Below the pieces are notes generated by a model. The model was not told where the DNA came from, ran no database searches, and saw only the letters and a program-made list of their open reading frames with translations. Both the position numbers and the translations under genes were made by a program. 33,347 nucleotides of DNA from contig NZ_RHHT01000035.1 in NCBI RefSeq assembly GCF_003710985.1, positions 1 through 33,347 on the forward strand, read 5' to 3'. This DNA comes from Brevibacillus panacihumi. GTDB taxonomy: Bacteria > Bacillota > Bacilli > Brevibacillales > Brevibacillaceae. Each line of letters starts with the position of its first letter. The first letter of the stretch is position 1. This document shows positions 1-6,862 of the stretch, piece by piece.

Positions 1-83
1 CCTCACGTACGGTTTGATGAGGGGGAACTGATAGGAGTAAGGCGACCAAACGGTCGCCAGAAAGCGTCAGTTCTCTACTCTAC
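1..83 (+). mobile_element. 3' end of a group II intron (partial, domains V-VI)
   Basis: The CACGTACGGTTT stretch at 4-15 resembles the 3' half of a bacterial group II intron domain V. It is followed by a hairpin that fits domain VI: GAACTGA at 25-31 pairs with TCAGTTC at 67-73, and GGCGACC at 41-47 pairs with GGTCGCC at 52-58 around an AAAC loop. The region ends in a pyrimidine-rich TCTACTCTAC, typical of the 3' splice end of such introns. The rest of the intron and any reverse transcriptase would lie left of the window. The class cannot be assigned from this fragment, and the exact 3' boundary (about 83) is an estimate. Confidence 0.55.
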
Positions 84-305
84 ACCTTGAATGCCTTCCT
101 CGAGACGGCTGCTTTTGGCCGCGGTTCCGCCATTGGAGTGGAGGCGGCCAGAGATGCCCCAAGAGAAGATCCAAACCCGCCTGGATCGTTTTCCTTTTTT
201 CCTCCCCTCCAGTCCGACAACCACCAAACCAAAAGTTGCGCGAAAGTTCGGTAAAATAGTATGCTATACAAAACGTCACGCTACCCTGTTAGGAGGCCAA
301 ACCGA
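84..305. other. Intergenic region without a supported gene
   Basis: No convincing coding sequence is seen on either strand. The stretch holds a terminator-like hairpin (168-200). Before the first gene there is a weak promoter-like pair, TTGCGC at 236-241 and TATGCT at 260-265 with an 18-base spacer. The pair is a poor match to consensus and is offered only as a possibility. A GGAGG ribosome site at about 291-295 serves the gene at 306. Confidence 0.4.
168..200 (+). terminator. Probable intrinsic terminator
   Basis: GATCCA (168-173) and TGGATC (182-187) form a short perfect stem with an 8-base loop, followed by a T-rich tract to position 200. It would end transcription arriving from the left edge, that is from the intron or whatever gene it interrupts. 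The stem is short, so confidence is moderate. Confidence 0.45.
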
Positions 306-707
306 ATGGAAGCGAACCCACTCTTCAAAACGTATAAGGAAATCAACGACGACATGATCTTGTTCAACGACGAATATTATCTGAGCGTCAGCCTCGCAGA
401 TGTATCCGCCATCGACACCGGGACGCGCGAAGCCTTGTTTAATCATTTATTTGCGTTTGATTCTCCCGATATGGAATTGGAGATTGATGTCTCGGAGGAA
501 GCAGAAGGCAAGTGGTATCTGCAGCTCCTCGTGCCGCATGTGCTCACCTTGCCGGAAGCAGCCAAGCGCCGGCTGGAAAAAGGAAAGGAACAGCTGCTGG
601 ACCACCTCAGCCAACAGGAGGGTTCACCCAAACTCCGCTTTTTGTCCGGAGAAGACATTTATACCTATGTGCAACGATATAACCCGGATTTGCGCCGCAT
701 TTCCTGA
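306..707 (+). CDS. Hypothetical protein, 133 aa
   Basis: I do not recognise this family. The start at 306 is chosen because AGGAGG lies about ten bases upstream; the longer reading frame from 261 lacks a ribosome site. The product is soluble and acidic in its middle, with no signal peptide and no membrane segment. It carries a charged, probably helical stretch at about residues 80-105 (AAKRRLEKGKEQLLDHL) and no cysteine or obvious catalytic motif. It stands alone: an intron remnant and a terminator lie upstream, and a strong terminator follows 18 bases after its stop. It is therefore probably its own transcription unit and not part of the polysaccharide operon downstream. The coding assignment is well supported by the start context and terminator; the function is unknown. 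Confidence 0.75.
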   Translation: MEANPLFKTYKEINDDMILFNDEYYLSVSLADVSAIDTGTREALFNHLFAFDSPDMELEIDVSEEAEGKWYLQLLVPHVLTLPEAAKRRLEKGKEQLLDHLSQQEGSPKLRFLSGEDIYTYVQRYNPDLRRIS

Positions 708-724
708 CCAAGCGCAGCTGATGG

Positions 725-767
725 ATCGCCCCCTTTTCTCGATTGAGAGGAGGGGGCGATTCTTTTT
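725..767 (+). terminator. Strong intrinsic terminator after the 133-aa gene
   Basis: ATCGCCCCC at 725-733 pairs with GGGGGCGAT at 752-760. The stem continues through TTTTCTC against GAGAGGA (two G-U pairs) to a GATT loop at 741-744, giving 16 pairs, and TCTTTTT follows. It separates the first gene from the EPS locus. Confidence 0.88.
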
Positions 768-849
768 CGGTGGGAAAGAAATCAGGGAAAGCGTAATACC
801 TTGGTAATGGGACGAATCCAGATGCCTAAGAACCAGGAGATGCGTGTGA

Positions 850-1839
850 ATGAAACGATTGCGCCTCATCATCATCGGGCTGCTGCTGCTCAGTCTGGGA
901 GGAACGACGTGGTACGTGTACCAACTATTTGAGCGAGTGCAGCAAACAGCCAAGAGCATCTACGAACCACTACCGCCTCCTCCCGTTCCTTCCGTCACAG
1001 CCGAAAAAACGGAAAAGCCCAAGCCCGAAGAACCCAAGCAGGAGGAGGCCAAAAGACCGTTGAAGCTCCTTTTGTTCGGTGTAGACAAGAGGGGAAATGA
1101 TCCCGGCCGCAGTGATACACTGATTTTTCTGGCGATCCATCCAGGGAAAAAAGAGACGTTGATGTTCAACATCCCCCGGGACACCCGTACCTTCATCGCT
1201 GACAGCGACAAGGAGGACAAGATCAACCACGCCTACAGCAAAGGCGGAATCCCTGCGACAGTCAGGACTGTGGAGCGCTTTTTGGACATTCCGGTCGACT
1301 ACTATGTGAAGGTGGAGATGGAGGGCTTTGCCGCGATCGTCGATTCGCTGGGCGGAATTGCGGTGGACAATGCATTCGCCTTCGACTATGAAGGCTATCA
1401 TTTTCCCAAGGGGCTCATCGCACTGGATGGGGAAAAGGCGCTTGCCTATGCGCGGATGCGCTATGAAGATCCGGAAGGCGACTTTGGACGCAATAAAAGA
1501 CAGCAGCTCATCCTTCGTGAATTGATGAGCAAGGCGAAGCAGATCAGCACAGTGGGCAAAATGGACGACATACTGGCGAATATCGGCAACAGCTTTAAAA
1601 CGAATCTCACGCTGAACGACATGCAGGAGTTGATGCTGAATTACAGAAGCTCCCTGGACCACCTCGAAATCCAGCGCTTGCAAGGAGAGGGCGGGATGCA
1701 TCAAGGCGTCTATTACTACTTTGTTTCTGCTCAGGAGCGGTTGCGAATCAAACAGGAGATCGAGCGTTTCGTCGGAGAGCCTGGTCCCAGCGTAACGATC
1801 CAGGCAGAAAAAAAGGAGACGGAAGGCGTGGGAATATGA
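850..1839 (+). CDS. LytR-CpsA-Psr (LCP) family protein, 329 aa
   Basis: LCP enzymes sit in the membrane and transfer polymers such as teichoic acids or capsular polysaccharides from undecaprenyl carriers to peptidoglycan. The protein has an N-terminal membrane anchor (about residues 4-22) and a proline/lysine/glutamate-rich linker (about 40-72, beginning with a PLPPPPVP run). The LCP domain follows, with the hallmark segments FGVDKR, GRSDTL, FNIPRDTR and KINHAYSKGG, and then the AYARMRYEDPEGDFGRNKRQ block. The arginines and aspartates expected to bind the pyrophosphate lipid are present. The start at 850 has an AGGAGATG ribosome site seven bases upstream. It opens the EPS locus but is separated by about 150 bases from the next gene. 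It probably attaches the polymer, or another glycopolymer, to the wall; the exact substrate is inference. Confidence 0.92.
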   Translation: MKRLRLIIIGLLLLSLGGTTWYVYQLFERVQQTAKSIYEPLPPPPVPSVTAEKTEKPKPEEPKQEEAKRPLKLLLFGVDKRGNDPGRSDTLIFLAIHPGKKETLMFNIPRDTRTFIADSDKEDKINHAYSKGGIPATVRTVERFLDIPVDYYVKVEMEGFAAIVDSLGGIAVDNAFAFDYEGYHFPKGLIALDGEKALAYARMRYEDPEGDFGRNKRQQLILRELMSKAKQISTVGKMDDILANIGNSFKTNLTLNDMQELMLNYRSSLDHLEIQRLQGEGGMHQGVYYYFVSAQERLRIKQEIERFVGEPGPSVTIQAEKKETEGVGI

Positions 1840-1852
1840 CATATATTCCCAC
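1828..1852. promoter_or_regulatory. Perfect 10-bp inverted repeat, candidate operator or attenuator
   Basis: GTGGGAATAT at 1828-1837 and ATATTCCCAC at 1843-1852 are exact reverse complements separated by five bases, overlapping the stop codon of the LCP gene. Only a short TCTTTG follows, so it is a poor intrinsic terminator. The half-site GGGAATAT recurs once more at 1882-1889, which favours a protein-binding site ahead of the wzz-like gene. Confidence 0.5.
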
Positions 1853-1988
1853 TCTTTGTACATATACTTGCACTAAGTTTGGGGAATATGGACTATCCAT
1901 ACCGCTGAGAGGTCCTTCCTAGAGGGCCATCCTGACGTTTGCCAGGGGTGGTGGGTTAGAAAAGAATGAAAAAGGAGTCCATGCTCAC
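1853..1988 (+). promoter_or_regulatory. Leader region of the main EPS operon
   Basis: This gap holds a third GGGAATAT half-site (1882-1889) and a weak promoter-like pair, TTGCAC at 1868-1873 and GACTAT at 1891-1896. It also holds two possible hairpins: GGTCCTT 1911-1917 with GAGGGCC 1922-1928, and CCTG 1931-1934 with CAGG 1943-1946. An AAAGGAG ribosome site lies at 1971-1977, followed by a three-codon mini-ORF (1981-1992) whose stop overlaps the wzz-like start. It does not match any riboswitch I recognise. Confidence 0.35.
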
Positions 1989-2675
1989 ATGAATCTGGAG
2001 TTTGTATTGCTGGTTCTCCAAGCCATTCGCAAGCGCTGGGTCTTGATGCTCACCATACCGTTGTGTTGTGTGTTGGCGAGTGGGTATATCAGTTATTTCG
2101 TACTGGTTCCTACCTATTCGGCGACGACGACCATGCTGGTGAAGCCACAGGATCTGGACAGGCAGGACCTCTACAACAGCATCCTCAGCAACCAACAGCT
2201 CATCAAGACGTACAGCGGGTTGATTCAAACCAGGAGGATGGCGCAAGACGTTATTCGCAAGCTGGGCTTGTCCCAAACACCGGAAGAGCTCATGGAGCGA
2301 TTGGACGTCAAAACGTCGAACATTTCCTTTATCATCACGGTGACCTACAGCGACACGGACCCCCTTCGCGCGGTACAGATTGCGAATGAAGTCTCCCGCT
2401 CGTTTTCCCAGAACGTCAATTTGTTCATGAACATCGACAACGTCATGATCGTGGACGAAGCGGAGTATGAAGCGGGGATGGAGCCCGTATCTCCCAAGCC
2501 TCTGGTCAATATGGCAGCGGCATTTGGCGTGGGTCTGGTGCTGATGGTCGGAGTGCTGATCTGGATGGAGGCCTTGGAGGCGATGAGGAGAAAAACGAAC
2601 AGAAAACGGATGAATCTGGAGCAGCCAGGACCGGTGACAGGATTCGAACCGGAGCCCGTGGTACAACACGAATAG
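1989..2675 (+). CDS. Wzz/YveK-type polysaccharide chain-length protein, 228 aa
   Basis: Polysaccharide co-polymerases of this type set the chain length of Wzy-made polymers and may guide export. The layout is typical: an N-terminal membrane helix (about residues 18-42), an extracellular Wzz domain starting with the conserved PTYSATTTMLV region, an NxxL/Q-rich helical part (SILSNQQLIKTY) and a C-terminal helix (about 173-192). The latter is preceded by the conserved proline motif PVSPKPLVN. The cytoplasmic tail (about 35 residues) has no tyrosine cluster and no Walker motifs, so the kinase half seen in CapA/CapB or YwqC/YwqD systems is absent, and no separate kinase is encoded in this window. 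It heads the tightly spaced EPS operon; GalU follows after about 16 bases. Confidence 0.88.
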   Translation: MNLEFVLLVLQAIRKRWVLMLTIPLCCVLASGYISYFVLVPTYSATTTMLVKPQDLDRQDLYNSILSNQQLIKTYSGLIQTRRMAQDVIRKLGLSQTPEELMERLDVKTSNISFIITVTYSDTDPLRAVQIANEVSRSFSQNVNLFMNIDNVMIVDEAEYEAGMEPVSPKPLVNMAAAFGVGLVLMVGVLIWMEALEAMRRKTNRKRMNLEQPGPVTGFEPEPVVQHE

Positions 2676-2691
2676 GTGGGAGGTGATGATA

Positions 2692-3594
2692 ATGAAGAAA
2701 CAGATTAAAAAAGCGGTGATTCCTGCTGCAGGCCTGGGTACCCGGTTCCTTCCCGCCACCAAAGCCATGCCCAAGGAGATGCTCCCGATCGTGGACAAAC
2801 CGACGATTCAATACATCGTCGAGGAAGCGGTCAACTCCGGAATCGAGGATATCATCATCGTGACAGGACGAAGCAAGAGGGCTATCGAGGATCATTTTGA
2901 CAAGAACTACGAGCTGGAAGTCAATCTGCGTGAACGCGCCAAGACCGATCTGTACGAGATTGTGGAAGGCTTGACCAATTTGGTGGAGATTCATTACATC
3001 CGGCAAAAAGAAGCGCTGGGTCTGGGCCATGCGATCTGGTGCGCCCGCAAATTCATCGGGAATGAACCCTTCGCCGTTTTGCTGGGGGATATGGTGATCG
3101 ACAGCGAGATTCCGTGCCTCAGGCAGATGATGGATATTTACGATCAGCGGCAATGCAGCGTCATCGCAGTCGAGGCAGTGGATTGGAATGAAGTGAGCAA
3201 GTACGGTGTCATCGAGGGGATCGCCATGGAAGAGCGCCTTGATCTGATTCATGATCTGGTCGAGAAGCCGCAGAGCAATCCTCCGTCCAATCTGGCGATC
3301 ATTGGCCGGTATATCCTGGAACCGCGTATTTTCGACCTGCTGGAGCAGATCCAGCCAGGGGTAGGAGGAGAGATCCAACTTACAGATGCGCTCCAGATGC
3401 TGGCACGCGAGCAGGATTTGCTTGCTTATCGCTATGAAGGAACCTTGTATGACGTCGGAAGCAAGTTCGGTTTTTTGAAGGCAACAGTAGAGTTTGCCAT
3501 GAAAAATGAGGAATTGAACAAAGATTTTGGTTTGTATTTGACCAACATCAAGCACAAATATTTGGTAAACAATTGGAAGCTTCCCGTAGGATGA
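2692..3594 (+). CDS. galU: UTP-glucose-1-phosphate uridylyltransferase, 300 aa
   Basis: This enzyme makes UDP-glucose from UTP and glucose-1-phosphate in the cytoplasm. The N-terminus carries the nucleotidyltransferase motif AAGLGTRFLPATKAMPKEML, then DKPTIQYIVEEA. The middle has the LGLGHAIWCA segment and the metal-binding LLGDMVID, and later come EKPQSNPPSNLAI and GEIQLTDAL. Length is that of bacterial GalU/GtaB (about 290-300). The ATG at 2692 is chosen because GGAGG ends eight bases before it; the GTG and ATG just upstream overlap the ribosome site. It lies between the wzz-like gene and the initiating transferase and feeds the UDP-glucose dehydrogenase and UDP-xylose synthase genes further down the locus. 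Confidence 0.95.
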   Translation: MKKQIKKAVIPAAGLGTRFLPATKAMPKEMLPIVDKPTIQYIVEEAVNSGIEDIIIVTGRSKRAIEDHFDKNYELEVNLRERAKTDLYEIVEGLTNLVEIHYIRQKEALGLGHAIWCARKFIGNEPFAVLLGDMVIDSEIPCLRQMMDIYDQRQCSVIAVEAVDWNEVSKYGVIEGIAMEERLDLIHDLVEKPQSNPPSNLAIIGRYILEPRIFDLLEQIQPGVGGEIQLTDALQMLAREQDLLAYRYEGTLYDVGSKFGFLKATVEFAMKNEELNKDFGLYLTNIKHKYLVNNWKLPVG

Positions 3595-3601
3595 TGAAGA
3601 T

Positions 3602-4213
3602 ATGGACTATATTCGAGTTACGCGGCCCAGGGCTACCGTCTCACTGTATGCGAGTTGCGTAAAGGGTGTACTTGACATTGTTTTTGCCTTCTTTCTGCTC
3701 ATCTTCCTCCTCCCCCTCTTTCTTCTGCTCGCTGTCATTTTGTATTTCGATTCTCCAGGACGCATCCTTTTTCGTCAGGTCCGCATCGGCAAGCATGGCA
3801 AAGAATTTACCATCTTCAAGTTTCGCACCATGCACACCGATGTCCCCGCAGAAGGCTTCTCGCCGACCTCCGAGCTGGATCCGCGAATTACGCGATTCGG
3901 ACGATTTCTGCGGAAAACAAGCCTGGATGAATTGCCGCAATTGCTGAATATTCTGCGCGGCGAGATGAGCTTTGTCGGTCCCCGCCCGGAACAGAAAAAG
4001 ATCGTGGAAGAGGTGTATACCATCCGCGAGAAGCAGCGATTTCTGGTCAAACCTGGCATGACTGGACTGTGGCAGATCAGCCAGGACCGCAACAAGCCGA
4101 TACATGAGAATTTGCAGCATGATTTTCTGTACTTGGAGCAGATGTCCTTTTTGCTGGACTTCAAAATCATTTGCCGGACGATACAGGTCGTCATGCGGAG
4201 CAATACATGCTGA
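3602..4213 (+). CDS. Undecaprenyl-phosphate sugar phosphotransferase (initiating enzyme), 203 aa
   Basis: It transfers a sugar-1-phosphate to undecaprenyl phosphate on the inner face of the membrane and so starts the repeat unit. It belongs to the short form of the bacterial sugar transferase family (EpsL/PglC-like) with one hydrophobic N-terminal segment (about residues 22-48) and a cytoplasmic catalytic domain. Family motifs are visible in order: FRQVRIGKHGKEFTIFKFRTM, then LDPRITRFGRFLRKTSLDEL, PQLLNILRGEMSFVGPRPE, and KPGMTGLWQIS. The ribosome site is weak (AGGATGATGA before the ATG), which with the eight-base gap suggests coupling to galU. The first sugar (glucose, galactose, GlcNAc or a di-N-acetyl sugar) cannot be told from the sequence. 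Confidence 0.93.
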   Translation: MDYIRVTRPRATVSLYASCVKGVLDIVFAFFLLIFLLPLFLLLAVILYFDSPGRILFRQVRIGKHGKEFTIFKFRTMHTDVPAEGFSPTSELDPRITRFGRFLRKTSLDELPQLLNILRGEMSFVGPRPEQKKIVEEVYTIREKQRFLVKPGMTGLWQISQDRNKPIHENLQHDFLYLEQMSFLLDFKIICRTIQVVMRSNTC

Positions 4214-5556
4214 GGCCGCTCTCCGGTTTCAGAGAGCAATTGCTGGAATGGCGCCAAAGCTGGAACAGCCTCTTGCTGCGAAATACCCTTTGGATGCTGA
4301 TGGGCGAGGGAGTCAAGCTGGTCTTGCAGATGGGATACTTCGTGATCATCGCCAGAACATTGGGAGCGCACGGCTATGGATTGTTTATGGGAGTCGTTAC
4401 GCTGGTCGCGATCATGGCCCCTTTTTCCAGCCTGGGGCGCGGTGAGCTGCTCGTCATGCATGTATCGCGGGACAGGTCGGCATTCTCGGAATATCTGGGC
4501 AATGCCCTGCTGATGACGCTGATCTCGGGGATATTGCTGACGATCTTGGCCGTGACGCTTGGGGGGCTTTTCCTGCCGGATACAATCCATCCGTTGGTGA
4601 TTCTCTGGGTAGCCTTGTCCGATCTGATTTTCTATCGAGTGTTCTCGATCTGCGGCCAATCCTATCAAGCCTTGGAGCGTTTGAAGCGAACGGCGCAATT
4701 CAACATGCTCATGGGCGGGATCAGGCTGGCGGGGGCTGTCGCCCTGGCGTGGATGTCTTCGCAGCACAGTATGGAATGGTGGGGCTTTCTCTATCTGATG
4801 ACGACACTCGTGATGATGTCGGCTGCCTTGACGCTGGTGATCAAGGAGTTGGGGAAACCAAGCTTTCACATCCGCAAACTGATCACGGAGCTGAAGGAGG
4901 GCAGCTATTTTTCGATCAGCCTGTCTTCGCTCGTCGTCTATTCCGATATCGGCAAAACCATGCTGGTTCGCTATGCTTCCGCCGAGCATGCCGGCATTTA
5001 TGCTGCCGCAAGCAGAATCGTAGACGTAGCGTTGACGCCGATCTATTCGCTGATGAGTGCCGCCTTCTCCCGCTTTTTTCAGGAAGGCAAGAACGGGATC
5101 GAGAAAAGCGTCAGGTATGCCAAACGTCTGATTCCGTTCTCGCTCGTCTACGCTGCGATCGCCTGGCTGGTCCTCTATCTGGTAGCCCCGATTCTCCCAT
5201 GGGTGCTGGGAGAGGATTATCTGTTCGCTGTCGAGGCGATTCGCTGGATGGCAATCATTCCGCTGTTCAAGGGCCTGCACATTTTTGCGGCTGATGCATT
5301 GACAGGTGCCGGGTTTCAAGGCTGGCGCTCCACTATTCAGGTAATGGTCGCAATACTCGTGGCAGGCCTGCATATTCTCATCGTGCCTCTCTACTCCTGG
5401 AAGGGAGCGATTGTGGTCAGCATCGTCGGCGATGTGATGCTGTGCTGCAGCTACTGGGTGATGATTGGATATCTGTTGCGTCGTGAGCGCGCCGTGCGCT
5501 TGGAGGGACACATGATCCATGAGGAGGCGAAATTTGCACAATGGAGTGATCGCTGA
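4207..5556 (+). CDS. Wzx-type flippase / polysaccharide exporter, 449 aa
   Basis: A polytopic membrane protein with roughly 12-14 hydrophobic segments, matching the oligosaccharide flippase (MOP superfamily) family that moves lipid-linked repeat units across the membrane. Recognisable features are LLLRNTLWMLMGEGVKLVLQ at the first helix, the GAHGYGLFMGVVTLVAI stretch typical of Wzx proteins and the YAAASRIVDVALTPIYS region. The start at 4207 is preferred over the earlier ATG at 4171 because GCGGAG lies just upstream and because it gives a short overlap (ATGCTGA) with the preceding stop. Its 3' end overlaps the next gene by 23 bases. Substrate specificity cannot be read from the sequence. Confidence 0.9.
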   Translation: MLRPLSGFREQLLEWRQSWNSLLLRNTLWMLMGEGVKLVLQMGYFVIIARTLGAHGYGLFMGVVTLVAIMAPFSSLGRGELLVMHVSRDRSAFSEYLGNALLMTLISGILLTILAVTLGGLFLPDTIHPLVILWVALSDLIFYRVFSICGQSYQALERLKRTAQFNMLMGGIRLAGAVALAWMSSQHSMEWWGFLYLMTTLVMMSAALTLVIKELGKPSFHIRKLITELKEGSYFSISLSSLVVYSDIGKTMLVRYASAEHAGIYAAASRIVDVALTPIYSLMSAAFSRFFQEGKNGIEKSVRYAKRLIPFSLVYAAIAWLVLYLVAPILPWVLGEDYLFAVEAIRWMAIIPLFKGLHIFAADALTGAGFQGWRSTIQVMVAILVAGLHILIVPLYSWKGAIVVSIVGDVMLCCSYWVMIGYLLRRERAVRLEGHMIHEEAKFAQWSDR

Positions 5557-6862
5557 GACGAGAGGAGAATCGCGGAAAAAGCGCTTGAAGTCGGCAAAAC
5601 GCTGGCTGCGTTTGGAGCAGGGGTACGTCATCCTTACACTTCTTTTGTTTGCGCAAGCATTTTTCCCTTTTTTCCAGGCTGGACAGATGGACAGCGTAGC
5701 TGATGGCAATGCCCTCTTGCAGACCGTGTGGAAAGTCATATACGGGATCGCAGCCGTTCTGATCTTCGTGCACCGCAAACGCGTCCTGGCGATTCTGGCT
5801 CGAGACAAGCTTTCTCTCGTACTCCTGCTGATGATCGTACTGTCCGCGCTGTGGTCGGCTGCGCCGGAAATCACGATGCGCAGAAGCGTCGCATTCGTAG
5901 GCACCAATCTGTTTGCGATATACCTGGCGTCGCGATTTACCCTGCGAGAACAATTTCAACTGGTCGCCTGTGTTTTGTTGAGCGGGGCCCTCATTAGCAT
6001 CGTAGTCAGTGTGCTGATGCCGGACATCGGGAAGATGCTGTATCAGGGAAGCTCAGCCTGGCGAGGGATTTTTCCTCATAAAAATCAGTTGGGACGCTTG
6101 ATGTCTCTGGGTGCCATCGTCTTTTTCCTTCTATTCATGATGAAGATATGGCCGCGCTGGTTGACGGTCGGGGGCTTCGTTGCAAGTGTCATGCTGCTGC
6201 TCTTGTCGGAGTCCAAGACGGCCTTGATCGTTTTTCTGCTTTTACTGGGCTGCATTCCCTTCCTGCGGACCCTGCGCTGGAATGAATACGCGCGGATTCT
6301 CCTCTATCTGCCGGTCGGTTTGGCTGGCATCTGCGTCAGCCTGCTGGTTCTTTCGTATCTGGAGCCGATTCTGCGCTATTTTGGCCGCGATCTGACGCTG
6401 ACGGGCAGGACCGGATTGTGGGACATCGTGAGCGAAATGATTCTGCAGCACCCTTGGCTCGGGTACGGCTACAGCGGATTCTGGCTTGGATGGGAAGGAG
6501 AGTCCGCTTATATCTGGAGGGTCACATTTTGGGAACCGCCCAATTCCCACAACGGCTTTCTGGACGTCACATTGGACATCGGCCTGATTGGTCTTGGCCT
6601 CGTATTGCTCAGCTTTTTCAGCCGCATTCGCAGGGCGCTGCCCTATCAGACGGGGTCGCAGAGCTGGGAGCATGATTGGCCAACGCTGTTTTTGTTCTAC
6701 CTGGTGCTGTGCAATCTGACGGAGACTACTTTGCTGGACCACAACAGCTTTTTTTGGACACTGTTTATTGCCCTTGGCTTTTCGCTGCCAAAGATGAAAA
6801 TGGCGGAACGAAGAAGCCGTATTCGCTGGTATGAATCGCCGGCGGGGAGGGAGGAAGCATGA
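5534..6862 (+). CDS. Wzy-type polysaccharide polymerase / O-antigen ligase family, 442 aa
   Basis: A membrane protein with about 10-12 hydrophobic helices and a large loop containing a Wzy_C-like segment. The loop reads LTGRTGLWDIVSEMILQHPW, then the YGYSGFW stretch, and ends in PPNSHNGFLDVTLDIGLIGL, the characteristic histidine-containing motif of the O-antigen ligase/polymerase superfamily. It polymerises repeat units on the outer face of the membrane. The TTG at 5534 is chosen as start: GAGGAGG at 5521-5527 lies six bases before it, whereas the ATG at 5519 sits inside that ribosome site. The gene overlaps the flippase 3' end by 23 bases and its stop overlaps the next start (ATGA), both signs of coupled translation. 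Confidence 0.88.
   Translation: MHNGVIAETRGESRKKRLKSAKRWLRLEQGYVILTLLLFAQAFFPFFQAGQMDSVADGNALLQTVWKVIYGIAAVLIFVHRKRVLAILARDKLSLVLLLMIVLSALWSAAPEITMRRSVAFVGTNLFAIYLASRFTLREQFQLVACVLLSGALISIVVSVLMPDIGKMLYQGSSAWRGIFPHKNQLGRLMSLGAIVFFLLFMMKIWPRWLTVGGFVASVMLLLLSESKTALIVFLLLLGCIPFLRTLRWNEYARILLYLPVGLAGICVSLLVLSYLEPILRYFGRDLTLTGRTGLWDIVSEMILQHPWLGYGYSGFWLGWEGESAYIWRVTFWEPPNSHNGFLDVTLDIGLIGLGLVLLSFFSRIRRALPYQTGSQSWEHDWPTLFLFYLVLCNLTETTLLDHNSFFWTLFIALGFSLPKMKMAERRSRIRWYESPAGREEA

Noticed and set aside
91..357. Short open frames on both strands in the region between the intron end and the first gene
   Set aside because: No ribosome site, no recognisable protein, and they run through a terminator-like hairpin.
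1828..1852. Reading the perfect palindrome as the LCP gene's terminator
   Set aside because: It is AT-rich in the loop-proximal half and followed only by TCTTTG, not a T-run; an operator is likelier, although attenuation cannot be excluded.
970..1863. A 297-residue minus-strand open frame opposite the LCP gene
   Set aside because: Composition is that of a shadow frame and the plus-strand LCP protein carries all family motifs.
3775..5907. A 710-residue open frame on the minus strand across the initiating transferase, flippase and polymerase genes
   Set aside because: It is antisense to three well-recognised genes, has no ribosome site, low-complexity His/Gln/Arg-rich composition and no domain; it is a by-product of codon bias.
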